Positions 7,731 to 16,300 of a stretch of 64,000 bases of DNA are shown in pieces; the first letter of the stretch is position 1, and each line of letters opens with the position of its first letter. The notes under the pieces were generated by a model, which was not told the DNA's origin, made no database searches, and saw only the letters and a list, made by a program, of their open reading frames with translations. This stretch comes from Flavobacterium sp. LC2016-23. Its GTDB lineage: Bacteria > Bacteroidota > Bacteroidia > Flavobacteriales > Flavobacteriaceae. The translations under genes were made by a program, and so were the position numbers. The stretch spans positions 121,754-185,753 of the forward strand of contig NZ_WKKE01000010.1 of NCBI RefSeq assembly GCF_009674775.1, written 5' to 3'.

Positions 7731-8390
7731 ATGACAGAAATTACCAACTATATCACAAACGATTTTCGAGCAATCGACAGCCAGGAAACGATAGCGTCGG
7801 TTCAGGACTTTTTTGCCGACGTAAATTTTTCACATTTTCCGGTTTTGGAAAACGGTATTTTTATTGGAAGCATCTCGGCTGATGATGTTGAAACTTTTGA
7901 TACAGACAAGAAAGCTATCGATTACAAATACACCTTAGAACGTTTTTTTGCACGAAAATCTATGATCTGGCTGGATCTTTTAGAAGTTTTTGCTAAAAAC
8001 CGTACCAATACTGTCCCTGTTCTGGACGAAAACAACAACTACATCGGCTATTATGAAATAGAAGATATTATGAAGTTTTTTAATGAAACTCCATTTTTAA
8101 AAGAACAAGGAGGTATTATTATTGTTCAAAAGGGGATTATAGATTATTCCATGAGTCAGATCACTCAGATTATAGAAAGCAATAATGGTAAAATTTTAGG
8201 CTGTTTTATCTCCGAAGCGGATAGGGAAAATGTTCAGATTACCATAAAAATCGGATTAGGCGCAATGAACGAGATTATTCAGACTTTCAGAAGATATAAT
8301 TACGAAATTATTTCGGAACATCAGGAGGACACCTACATCAACAGCCTAAAAGAACGTTCTGATTATTTAGACAAATACCTTAATATATAA
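7731..8390 (+). CDS. CBS-domain protein with ACT-like tail
   Basis: A 219-residue cytoplasmic protein. Two CBS motifs make an adenine-nucleotide-type sensor pair (about residues 1-60 and 65-120; see HFPVLENGIFIGSISADDV and NTVPVLDENNNYIGYYEIEDI). The C-terminal 85 residues (from GGIIIVQKG) look like an ACT-type ligand-binding fold. It lies just upstream of nadK with an intervening palindrome, a pairing I associate with Flavobacteria. The regulated partner is not shown by sequence. Confidence 0.85.
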   Translation: MTEITNYITNDFRAIDSQETIASVQDFFADVNFSHFPVLENGIFIGSISADDVETFDTDKKAIDYKYTLERFFARKSMIWLDLLEVFAKNRTNTVPVLDENNNYIGYYEIEDIMKFFNETPFLKEQGGIIIVQKGIIDYSMSQITQIIESNNGKILGCFISEADRENVQITIKIGLGAMNEIIQTFRRYNYEIISEHQEDTYINSLKERSDYLDKYLNI

Positions 8391-8394
8391 AATT

Positions 8395-8475
8395 AGAAAA
8401 TTAGGTAATGAGTCCATTAAATAATTCCTAATGAACGACACATTATCCAATTATTCAACTGACTCATTCTCTAAT
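8395..8475. repeat. Long imperfect hairpin between the CBS gene and nadK
   Basis: A nested inverted repeat: AAATTAGGTAATGAGTC on the left against GACTCATTCTCTAATTG on the right, then AATAATT with AATTATT, and TAATG with CATTA around a small loop. The outer left arm is preceded by tandem near-copies of AAATTAG. It lies directly before the nadK start. Confidence 0.7.
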
Positions 8476-8483
8476 TGCAAAAA

Positions 8484-9368
8484 ATGAAAGTAGCCATTTA
8501 CGGACAATATTATCAAAACAGTACCGAGCCTATCATAAAAGATATTTTCGCTTTTTTCCATTCGAATAATGTTGAAATGGTGATTGAGGAAAATTTTCTC
8601 AAGATGCTTTATGAAAAGCAGCTCGTTAATAATGACTATACCACTTTTTCACCGAGCACCTCCTTAGATGATAGCTTTGAAATGTTGATTAGTATTGGCG
8701 GTGACGGAACTATTTTGAGAGCAGCCACTCTGGTTCGCAATTCAGGCGTGCCTATTTTAGGGATTAATGCAGGAAGATTAGGTTTTCTGGCTACTGTACA
8801 AAAAGAAAATATTGATATTTTTTTACAATTTGTAATTGACAAAAATTACACCACATCAGAAAGAACTTTATTGAGTTTAACCTGCGAGCCGGAAAACGAT
8901 GCCATTGCAGAAATGAATTTTGCGATGAATGAGGTAACCGTAAGCAGGAAAGACACTACATCTATGATTACCGTTGAAACGTATCTGAACAATGAATATT
9001 TAAATTCCTATTGGGCTGACGGATTAATTATATCAACACCAACAGGATCTACAGGATATTCCCTGAGCTGCGGAGGCCCATTGTTAACACCTGATGTAAA
9101 AAGTTTGGTGATTACCCCAATTGCCCCACATAATTTAACGGCAAGACCACTTGTTATTCCGGATGACACAGAAGTAAAACTTCGCGTTTCGGGAAGAGAA
9201 GACCAGTATCTGGTTTCATTGGACTCCAGAATTTCTTCTGTAAAAAATGAATCTATCCTGACGATTAAAAAAACGGATTTTAAAATAAAAATGGTTGAAA
9301 TTCCTGGCGAAACCTTCCTGAAAACCTTAAGAAACAAATTGCTTTGGGGAGAAGATAAAAGAAATTAA
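8484..9368 (+). CDS. nadK: NAD kinase
   Basis: A 294-residue enzyme that phosphorylates NAD to NADP in the cytoplasm. The start is the ATG at 8484 (MKVAIYGQYY); the frame can be extended three codons to a TTG, which is not needed. Family motifs are present: GGDGT at residues 72-76, NEVTVSRKD with the conserved Asn-Glu, and TPTGSTGYSLSCGGP in the substrate site. Length fits. It is followed after about 170 bases by the porG operon with its own promoter. Confidence 0.97.
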   Translation: MKVAIYGQYYQNSTEPIIKDIFAFFHSNNVEMVIEENFLKMLYEKQLVNNDYTTFSPSTSLDDSFEMLISIGGDGTILRAATLVRNSGVPILGINAGRLGFLATVQKENIDIFLQFVIDKNYTTSERTLLSLTCEPENDAIAEMNFAMNEVTVSRKDTTSMITVETYLNNEYLNSYWADGLIISTPTGSTGYSLSCGGPLLTPDVKSLVITPIAPHNLTARPLVIPDDTEVKLRVSGREDQYLVSLDSRISSVKNESILTIKKTDFKIKMVEIPGETFLKTLRNKLLWGEDKRN

Positions 9369-9385
9369 TCTTTTTTCTGATTCGC

Positions 9386-9403
9386 TGCTATACGATTATA
9401 GCA
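9386..9403 (+). terminator. Possible weak terminator after nadK
   Basis: TGCTATA and TATAGCA form a perfect 7-bp stem around CGAT, 17 bases after the nadK stop. Only a short T-run follows, so termination is uncertain. Confidence 0.35.
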
Positions 9404-9494
9404 CATTTTCCCGTTCTGCCTGTATCGAATCTTTAATAAATGTCTCAAAATCATAATGTAAATTGAAAAAAAAGCACATTTAACTAAACAAACG

Positions 9495-9523
9495 TTGATT
9501 CGTATTGATAATTATTATATTTG
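9495..9523 (+). promoter_or_regulatory. Promoter of the porG-uppS-bamA-skp operon
   Basis: TTG at 9495-9497 is followed after 18 bases by TATATTTG at 9516-9523, an excellent match to the Bacteroidota consensus. The porG ATG is 18 bases downstream. Confidence 0.75.
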
Positions 9524-9541
9524 CACGCAATTTTTAATTAA

Positions 9542-10228
9542 ATGAAGAAAATTTTTAATTTATTGTTATGTTTTTTTCCCTTCATTACACTGAACGCTCA
9601 AATCAATGAGATCGGTGTTTTTCTTGGTGGAAGTAACTTTGTGGGTGATGTAGGGAATACATCTTATGTTTCTCCTGACAAGCCGTCATTTGGTATTTTG
9701 TATAAGTGGAATAAAAGTCCCCGTCATGCCTATCGCTTCTCGTACACACAATCAAGTGTTATAGGAAATGATCTTGATTCGGAAGAAACGGGAAGAAGCA
9801 GAAGAGGTTACAAGTTTAAAAACAATATCAAAGAGCTTTCTGCCGGTTTAGAATTTAATTTTTTTGATTTTAACCTCCATGACTACCATCCAAAAATTAC
9901 ACCTTATATATATTCAGGTTTAAGTTTCTTTGCTTATGATGAATTATACGTAACATCAGGAGGACAAACCAGAAAAGAGAAAAATTCGAATTCATTGGCT
10001 ATACCTATAATATTAGGAATAAAATCGAATGTAACTCCACATTTAGTTTTAGGAGCTGAAGTTGGTGCACGATACACGTTTACGGACAATATTGACGGAA
10101 GTAATCCCGACAATGGAAATTTGGCCCCGTTACGTTTTGGAAATTTAAATAATAATGACTGGTATGTCTTTTCAGGTATCACTTTAACTTATACCTTTGG
10201 ACAAAAACCTTGCTATTGCGCAGAATAA
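9542..10228 (+). CDS. porG: PorG-like outer membrane protein (DUF6089), type IX secretion
   Basis: A 228-residue protein with a signal peptide ending in LNAQ and alternating beta-barrel strands to the end (TLTYTFGQKPCYCAE). In Porphyromonas gingivalis, PorG is an outer-membrane component that interacts with the PorK/PorN ring of the type IX secretion system and is encoded next to uppS and bamA. The same neighbourhood here supports the call. The C-terminal Cys pair (CYC) is notable. The stop is five bases before the uppS ATG. Confidence 0.85.
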   Translation: MKKIFNLLLCFFPFITLNAQINEIGVFLGGSNFVGDVGNTSYVSPDKPSFGILYKWNKSPRHAYRFSYTQSSVIGNDLDSEETGRSRRGYKFKNNIKELSAGLEFNFFDFNLHDYHPKITPYIYSGLSFFAYDELYVTSGGQTRKEKNSNSLAIPIILGIKSNVTPHLVLGAEVGARYTFTDNIDGSNPDNGNLAPLRFGNLNNNDWYVFSGITLTYTFGQKPCYCAE

Positions 10229-10232
10229 TAAA

Positions 10233-10973
10233 ATGAACTTACTAGACTCTATAGATCAGACAAATTTACCCAAACATCTGGCCATTATCATGGACGGAAA
10301 TGGTCGTTGGGCCAAGCAACAAGGCTTTTTAAGAGCCTTTGGCCATGAAAACGGAACAAAATCCGTAAAAAAAACGATTACAACTTGTGCTAAACTTGGC
10401 ATAGAGTATTTAACCTTGTATGCTTTTTCAACAGAAAACTGGAATCGTCCAAAACTCGAAGTCGAAGCTTTGATGAAAATCCTAATCAATTCATTAAAAA
10501 AAGAACTGGTTACTCTACAGGAAAATAACATCAGACTTAAAGCTATTGGAAATCTTGATAAATTACCCAATTCGGCACAAAAAGAGCTTTTGGATGTTAT
10601 TGAAAAAACAAAAAACAATACACGTCTTACTCTAACGCTGGCTTTAAGTTACGGATCACGAGAAGAATTGGTAAATGCTGTGAGAATCATCAGCGATAAA
10701 GTTAAAAATAATATAATTTCAATAGACACTATTGACGATTCAATTATAAATGAGCATCTTTACACGCAAAATTTACCCGACGTAGATTTATTAATACGAA
10801 CAAGTGGAGAACATAGAATAAGTAACTTTTTGCTCTGGCAGATCGCCTATGCAGAATTATATTTTACTAATGTCTTGTGGCCAGACTTTAAAGATCAAGA
10901 TTTATATGAGGCTATTATTAGTTATCAAAAAAGAGAACGTAGATTTGGAAAAACCAGTGAACAAATTAAATAA
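10233..10973 (+). CDS. uppS: Isoprenyl transferase (undecaprenyl diphosphate synthase)
   Basis: A 246-residue cis-prenyltransferase that elongates farnesyl diphosphate with isopentenyl diphosphate to the C55 lipid carrier for peptidoglycan and surface glycans. I start it at the ATG 10233, five bases past the porG stop; the longer frame would overlap porG. IIMDGNGRWA carries catalytic Asp21, and the C-terminal RTSGEHRISNFLLWQIAYAE is the other family signature. Tight spacing with porG and bamA indicates one operon. Confidence 0.96.
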   Translation: MNLLDSIDQTNLPKHLAIIMDGNGRWAKQQGFLRAFGHENGTKSVKKTITTCAKLGIEYLTLYAFSTENWNRPKLEVEALMKILINSLKKELVTLQENNIRLKAIGNLDKLPNSAQKELLDVIEKTKNNTRLTLTLALSYGSREELVNAVRIISDKVKNNIISIDTIDDSIINEHLYTQNLPDVDLLIRTSGEHRISNFLLWQIAYAELYFTNVLWPDFKDQDLYEAIISYQKRERRFGKTSEQIK

Positions 10974-10980
10974 TTTTTTA

Positions 10981-13656
10981 GTGTTACAAAAAAGAATAAA
11001 AATAGTCCTTACCCTACTTGTTTTGGGTAGTTTTTCACAAATAAAAGCACAAGAAAGAGTTCCTTTTGATCAGGGAAAAAAATATATTCTTGCTAAAGTC
11101 TCTGTTGTTGGTAAAATAAGCTTCAATGAACAAACTGTTGTTACTTTTTCAGGTCTTCAGAAAGGACAGGAAATTACTGTTCCCGGAGAAGAAATTAGTG
11201 GTGCTATTAAAAAATTAGGCAAACTTGGCCTTTTTGATGAAATTGCTTTTTATGTAAATAAAGTCGAAAATGACAGTATCTACCTTGACCTTGATATTAT
11301 TGAACTTCCCAAACTAAATGAGGTTAAATTTGTGGGTATCAAGAAGAGCAAAGTAGAAGGACTTATTAAGGATAACAATTTGACTAAAAGTAAAATTGTA
11401 AACGAAAACTTAATTACAACCACCAAAAATTACATTGAGAATAAATACAAAAAAGATGGTTTTTACAACACCAAAGTAACCATTACAACTACTCGGGATA
11501 CCACCTCTGGGAATCAGGTAAATATGCTTGTAAGGGTAGACAAAGGTGACAAGGTAAAGATCAGCAGTATCGATTTCATTGGCAATACGCAACTTACTGA
11601 TAATAAGCTAAGAGCAGCCATGAAAGATACGAAGCAAAAAAACGTATTTCGTGTTTTAAAATCTTCCAAATTTATTCCTGAAAAATACAAAACCGACTTA
11701 GAGAAAGTAATTGCTACTTATAAAGAAAAAGGATATCGAGATGCCCGTATTATTTATGACTCTGTTACTTACAACAAGGACAAAAACATGCTTGCCATTA
11801 AAATTAAAATGGAAGAAGGAAATAAATATTACTTCGGAAATATTAAATTTTTAGGAAATACCGTGTATTCGGATCAGTTGCTGAATCGTTATCTAGGTAT
11901 CAAAAAGGGAGAAGTTTACAACGGTGTCCTTCTTGAAAAAAGAATTGCAGACAAATCAAAACCGGATGCAGAAGATATTACCAATTTATATCAAAACAAC
12001 GGTTATTTATTCTCAAATATTAATGCTGTAGAGGTAAAAACGGTAAATGATACTATAGATTTTGAAATTAGAGTTACCGAAGGTCCTATTGCATATTTTA
12101 ATAAGATAACGGTTGTTGGAAACGACAAAACAAATGACCATGTTATTTACCGTGAGTTAAGAACCAAGCCAGGAGAAAAATACAGCAAAGAACAATTAGT
12201 AAGAACGATCCGTGAAATTGGACAACTAGGCTTCTTTGATCCTGAAGCGATCGATCCGAAATTCAAAAATGTGGATGCCGGTGCAGGAACTGTTGACATC
12301 GAATACCATGTTGTTGAAAAAGGATCCAGTCAGGTTGAACTTCAGGGAGGTTATGGCGGTGGAGGTTTTATTGGAACTCTCGGGCTTTCGTTCAATAATT
12401 TTTCTGCCAGAAATATATTCAATAAAGAATCTTACAAACCGTTACCTATGGGAGATGGTCAAAAAGTTTCGCTCCGCTTACAGGGAAGTACTTACTTTCA
12501 AACCTATAGCGTATCGTTCTCAGAACCATGGTTTGGAGGAAAAAAACCCGTACAATTTAGTTCTTCTATATCGTACAGTAAACAATACCTGAATAATTAC
12601 GTTACGAGATCTGTAGATAAAAGTAAAAGTTTCAACATCCTGACCTTACAAGTTGGTCTTGCGAAAAGACTTACTGTGCCAGATGATTACTTCGTATTAT
12701 CACAATCGATAAGTTATCAGCATTATGACCTGAACAATTATAATACAGGATTGTTTACCTTTGGTAATGGAGCGTCAAGAAATTTAGCATACACGATCGG
12801 ACTTTCAAGAAGTAATAAAGGGGTTAATCCGATATTCCCAACTTATGGTTCGGAGTTTAGTATTTCTGCAAAAGTTACACCTCCCTATTCCTTATTTAAT
12901 GGGATTGATTATTCAAAACTGGGCGACCAGAAAGAATATAAAAGGACAGCAGATGCAGATGCCACTCAAGGTGATGCCAACGGTGTAGTAATTAGAAAAG
13001 GTGATTATCTTGATGCAAAAGGAAATAAAGTAAATACATACCAGGAGGCAGCAGCAGATCCTGCGAAAGTAGATCAGAAAAAATACAACTGGTTAGAATA
13101 CTACAAAGTTAAATTCAAAGCAGACTGGTATACTAAAGTATATGGAAAATTAGTTTTAAGAACGCTAACGGAATTTGGTTTCTTAGGAGCTTATGACCAG
13201 TCAAGAGGTGTAGTACCATTTGAGCGTTTCTATTTAGGTGGTGATGGTATGGCAAACTACTCAATGGATGGTAGAGAAACTATTCAGTTAAGAGGTTATC
13301 CAAACAATTCATTGACACCAATTATTGAAGATAAAACAGATTCGAGATACGGACAGCAAATTGGGGCAACCATTTATAATAAATTCTCCATGGAGTTACG
13401 TTATCCAATTACATTAAAATCATCAGCCTCTATTTATGCACTTACGTTTTTAGAAGCAGGTTCATCCTATCCAACGTTCAAAGATTACAATCCATTTGAT
13501 CTTAGCCGTTCAGCGGGTGTTGGTTTACGTGTATTTATGCCGGCATTTGGATTATTGGGGATTGATTTTGGTTATGGTTTCGATGCTTTACCAGGATCTG
13601 TTACGAATAAAGCAAATGGTTGGGAAACACACTTTATCATTGGACAACAATTTTAG
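10981..13656 (+). CDS. bamA: Outer membrane protein assembly factor BamA
   Basis: An 891-residue Omp85 protein that inserts beta-barrels into the outer membrane. No ATG is available near the conserved N-terminus. I use GTG at 10981, seven bases after the uppS stop, which gives a good signal peptide ending in SQIKAQ; GTG at 10957, overlapping uppS by 17 bases, is an alternative. POTRA repeats occupy roughly residues 40-460 (note the repeated LGLFDE and IREIGQLGFFDPE motifs), followed by the barrel, whose last residues are HFIIGQQF with the terminal Phe typical of OMPs. The skp genes follow. Confidence 0.95.
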   Translation: MLQKRIKIVLTLLVLGSFSQIKAQERVPFDQGKKYILAKVSVVGKISFNEQTVVTFSGLQKGQEITVPGEEISGAIKKLGKLGLFDEIAFYVNKVENDSIYLDLDIIELPKLNEVKFVGIKKSKVEGLIKDNNLTKSKIVNENLITTTKNYIENKYKKDGFYNTKVTITTTRDTTSGNQVNMLVRVDKGDKVKISSIDFIGNTQLTDNKLRAAMKDTKQKNVFRVLKSSKFIPEKYKTDLEKVIATYKEKGYRDARIIYDSVTYNKDKNMLAIKIKMEEGNKYYFGNIKFLGNTVYSDQLLNRYLGIKKGEVYNGVLLEKRIADKSKPDAEDITNLYQNNGYLFSNINAVEVKTVNDTIDFEIRVTEGPIAYFNKITVVGNDKTNDHVIYRELRTKPGEKYSKEQLVRTIREIGQLGFFDPEAIDPKFKNVDAGAGTVDIEYHVVEKGSSQVELQGGYGGGGFIGTLGLSFNNFSARNIFNKESYKPLPMGDGQKVSLRLQGSTYFQTYSVSFSEPWFGGKKPVQFSSSISYSKQYLNNYVTRSVDKSKSFNILTLQVGLAKRLTVPDDYFVLSQSISYQHYDLNNYNTGLFTFGNGASRNLAYTIGLSRSNKGVNPIFPTYGSEFSISAKVTPPYSLFNGIDYSKLGDQKEYKRTADADATQGDANGVVIRKGDYLDAKGNKVNTYQEAAADPAKVDQKKYNWLEYYKVKFKADWYTKVYGKLVLRTLTEFGFLGAYDQSRGVVPFERFYLGGDGMANYSMDGRETIQLRGYPNNSLTPIIEDKTDSRYGQQIGATIYNKFSMELRYPITLKSSASIYALTFLEAGSSYPTFKDYNPFDLSRSAGVGLRVFMPAFGLLGIDFGYGFDALPGSVTNKANGWETHFIIGQQF

Positions 13657-13698
13657 AGAAATAACGTTTGGTTAAAAATCATCAAATAAAGTTATGTT

Positions 13699-14697
13699 AT
13701 GAGAAGACAATTTTTATTTATATTTTTAGCCTTGATTGTAGCTAATACAAGTCAGGCACAGACAAGATCGACAAGAATTGGCTACATAGATATGGAATAT
13801 ATCTTAGAAAATGTCTCTGATTATAAAGAAGCAACAGCACAATTAGAGTTAAAAGCTCAAAAATGGAAACAGGAAATTGAATCCAAAAAATTAGAAATTA
13901 ATAAGCTAAAGGAAAGTCTCAAAGCTGAAAAAGCATTACTTACCAAAGAGCTGATTGACGAAAGAGAAACAGAAATTAAATTTCTGGAAACAGAAATGTT
14001 AGATTATCAGCAAAAGCAATTTGGAGCTGACGGAAATTTAATCCGTCATAAAACTGCTTTGGCAAAACCGATCCAGGATCAGGTTTTTACAGCTGTTCAG
14101 GATATTGCGGAAGCCAAAAATTATGATTTTGTTTTTGATAAATCTGCTGATCTGACCATGCTTTTCAGTAATAAAAGATTTGACATCAGCGATCAGGTGA
14201 TCCGTGTCTTAAACAGAACTGATAAACGGGAACAATTGACTAAAAAACAATTGAAACAGCAGGAGGCAAAAGAAAATATTGAAAATGAGATTGATGAAAA
14301 TCCTGCAATGAAAGACAGACAGAAAGTACTGGATGACAGGAAAGCCGCAAGAGAAAAACTGATTCAGGACAGAAAACTGGAACAGGAAGCTAAGAAAAAA
14401 GAATACGAAGATAAAAGAAAAGCAATAGCAGCAGAAAGAGAAGCCAGGAAAAATGGCACGGTTTCTGAACCAGCTAAGACAGATGGAACAACTGACAAAC
14501 CTGCTGCCGCAACAGAAACGAAAACAACAACTGCTGAGCCCGCAGCTACTAACAGTAAAGCCGAAGAAAGACAAAAACTTTTCGAACAGCGAAAAAAGGA
14601 ATTAGAAGAGAGAAAAAAGAAAATTTTAGAAGAAAGAGAAGCGGCTAAAAAAGCAAAAGAAGCCGAAACACAAAAAACAAATACGACCAATAATTAA
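13699..14697 (+). CDS. OmpH/Skp family periplasmic chaperone with long charged tail
   Basis: A 332-residue protein. A signal peptide (ending in NTSQAQ) precedes an OmpH/Skp domain of about 150 residues (GYIDMEYILENVSDYKEA onward) that would hold unfolded OMPs in the periplasm for BamA. The remaining ~160 residues are unusually rich in Lys, Glu, Arg and Ala, with an Ala/Thr/Pro linker and a predicted coiled coil (for example ERQKLFEQRKKELEERKKK). Typical Skp is about 170 residues, so the tail nearly doubles it. It sits 42 bases after bamA and 14 before a second, normal-length skp. Confidence 0.88.
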   Translation: MRRQFLFIFLALIVANTSQAQTRSTRIGYIDMEYILENVSDYKEATAQLELKAQKWKQEIESKKLEINKLKESLKAEKALLTKELIDERETEIKFLETEMLDYQQKQFGADGNLIRHKTALAKPIQDQVFTAVQDIAEAKNYDFVFDKSADLTMLFSNKRFDISDQVIRVLNRTDKREQLTKKQLKQQEAKENIENEIDENPAMKDRQKVLDDRKAAREKLIQDRKLEQEAKKKEYEDKRKAIAAEREARKNGTVSEPAKTDGTTDKPAAATETKTTTAEPAATNSKAEERQKLFEQRKKELEERKKKILEEREAAKKAKEAETQKTNTTNN

Positions 14698-14711
14698 TTA
14701 ATATTTTAAAA

Positions 14712-15215
14712 ATGATGAAACAAATCAAAACTTTACTAATTGCTGCTATGCTAATGTTAGGAGCGAGTAATTCAATGAACGCACAGGCTAAGGTAGCTCA
14801 TGTTGATGTTAGCGAGATTATGTCGAAAATGCCTGCAATGCTTGACGCTCAAAATCAACTGCAAAAACTAAGTGGTACCTATGATACTGAATACAAAAAA
14901 ATGGTTGATGAATATCAGGTAAAAATTAAAAAGTATGAAGCTGAAGCGGCTACTGTAACTGAAGCTGTAAACGGTGACCGTTCTAAAGAAGTTCAGGACA
15001 TGCAAAAAAGAATTGTTGATTACAGAGACAATGCGCAAAAAGAACTTCAACAAAAAGAAACTGATATCGTAAAACCATTAATGGAAAAAGTAAGAGCTTC
15101 TATCCAAAAAGTTGGAAAAGCTAAAGGTTTCCAATATGTATTAGATGGTTCTACACTTTTATTAGCTGATGGTCCAAACATCACTGCTGATGTAAAGAAA
15201 GACTTAGGATTCTAA
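14712..15215 (+). CDS. OmpH/Skp family periplasmic chaperone
   Basis: A 167-residue protein with a signal peptide (cut after SNSMNAQA) and an OmpH/Skp coiled-coil domain, beginning AKVAHVDVSEIMSKMPAM. It would act as a periplasmic holdase for nascent outer membrane proteins. Length is normal for the family. It is the last gene of the porG-uppS-bamA-skp-skp operon and is followed by a clear terminator. An MM start leaves the exact first codon (14712 or 14715) open. Confidence 0.93.
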   Translation: MMKQIKTLLIAAMLMLGASNSMNAQAKVAHVDVSEIMSKMPAMLDAQNQLQKLSGTYDTEYKKMVDEYQVKIKKYEAEAATVTEAVNGDRSKEVQDMQKRIVDYRDNAQKELQQKETDIVKPLMEKVRASIQKVGKAKGFQYVLDGSTLLLADGPNITADVKKDLGF

Positions 15216-15235
15216 AAGAAACACATTCTTTTTAT

Positions 15236-15274
15236 AAAAAACGGCTCAGCTTTTTAAGTTTGGGCCGTTTTTTA
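15236..15274 (+). terminator. Terminator of the porG-bamA-skp operon
   Basis: AAAAAACGGCTCA pairs with TGGGCCGTTTTTT with one weak pair, followed by ATTTCTT. It lies about 20 bases after the last skp stop. Confidence 0.85.
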
Positions 15275-15484
15275 TTTCTTATAGTTTTCAATCCCAGTAT
15301 TGCAGTTTTTCCGAATGAAGCTGAACCCGTTCTTTACCCCTCAACTAATTCCTTACTTCAATTAACTCCCTCACTTTTCAAAGTTGCATTTTACCTGAAA
15401 TTTCAACGGGAGATCTATACTTAAAAGCAGATTTGAACTTACTATTTTATATCTATTTAAATCCTATTTTATTTAAACCCGAGA

Positions 15485-15515
15485 TTGTAGAGAAAGATAG
15501 AAATATGTAACTTTG
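15485..15515 (+). promoter_or_regulatory. murI promoter, immediately next to the start codon
   Basis: TTG at 15485-15487 is followed after 20 bases by TAACTTTG at 15508-15515. The murI ATG begins at 15520, only four bases past the box, so the transcript should be leaderless or nearly so. Confidence 0.6.
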
Positions 15516-15519
15516 TCTT

Positions 15520-16296
15520 ATGACGAATAACAATCCTATAGGCATTTTTGATTCCGGCATTGGAGGAACTTCCATCTGGAGCGCCATTCATGAACTGCTC
15601 CCAAACGAAAAAACAATTTATCTGGCTGACAGCAAAAATGCTCCTTATGGTCAAAGAACCAAAGAAGAGATTGTTGGCTTAAGCAAAAAAAACGTAGATT
15701 TTTTAATCGCAAACAATTGCAAGCTGATTGTCGTGGCCTGTAATACCGCTACTACAAATGCTATTCGTGAACTTCGTGAAACGTATGACATTCCTTTTAT
15801 AGGAATTGAACCTGCTATAAAACCTGCTGCTACTAACTCAAAAACACAAGTTATAGGCATTCTGGCTACTAAGGGAACACTGAATAGTGAGTTGTTCAAC
15901 AAAACTGCAGAGATGTTCCAGAACACAACAATAATTGAACAGGTAGGTCATGGACTGGTTCAGCTTATTGAAGACGGAAATCTTAATTCACCGGAAATGA
16001 CGCAATTATTAGAAACCTATCTGAGACCAATGATAGATGCCAATATCGATTACCTGGTTTTAGGCTGCAGTCATTATCCGTACCTGATTCCACAGATTAA
16101 AAAAATTCTTCCCGGGCATATTCAGATTATTGATTCCGGAGAAGCTGTTGCACGTCAGACACAAAATGTACTGCGCGAAAAAGCGGGTCTTTCGGACGCA
16201 GAAAAAAGCGAACCTGTTTTTTATGTCAATTCAGATCCTGCTGTTTTAAAAGACATCCTGAAAAATAAATATACGGTTATAGAAAAAGATTTCTAA
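15520..16296 (+). CDS. murI: Glutamate racemase
   Basis: A 258-residue cytoplasmic enzyme that converts L-glutamate to D-glutamate for peptidoglycan. The family motifs are clear: GIFDSGIGG with Asp11 and Ser12, the catalytic Cys74 in VVACNTATTNA, and the second catalytic Cys183 with His185 in LGCSHYPYL. Length is normal. No other Met lies near, so the start at 15520 is secure even though the promoter nearly touches it. It is convergent with the FadL-like gene. Confidence 0.97.
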   Translation: MTNNNPIGIFDSGIGGTSIWSAIHELLPNEKTIYLADSKNAPYGQRTKEEIVGLSKKNVDFLIANNCKLIVVACNTATTNAIRELRETYDIPFIGIEPAIKPAATNSKTQVIGILATKGTLNSELFNKTAEMFQNTTIIEQVGHGLVQLIEDGNLNSPEMTQLLETYLRPMIDANIDYLVLGCSHYPYLIPQIKKILPGHIQIIDSGEAVARQTQNVLREKAGLSDAEKSEPVFYVNSDPAVLKDILKNKYTVIEKDF

Positions 16297-16300
16297 ATCC

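Larger units (their letters stand above)
15216..15519. other. 304-base gap between skp and murI
   Basis: It contains the operon terminator at 15236-15274 and, at its end, the murI promoter. I see no coding frame or obvious RNA in the middle (about 15280-15480). Confidence 0.5.

Noticed and set aside
10849..10980. N-terminal extension of BamA into uppS
   Set aside because: The extra residues overlap uppS in another frame and precede a complete signal peptide.
14209..14690. Antisense frames rich in Phe, Ser and Cys opposite the long Skp-like gene
   Set aside because: They are the reverse reading of a Lys/Glu-rich low-complexity tail (AAA/GAA codons), which leaves the opposite strand free of stops.
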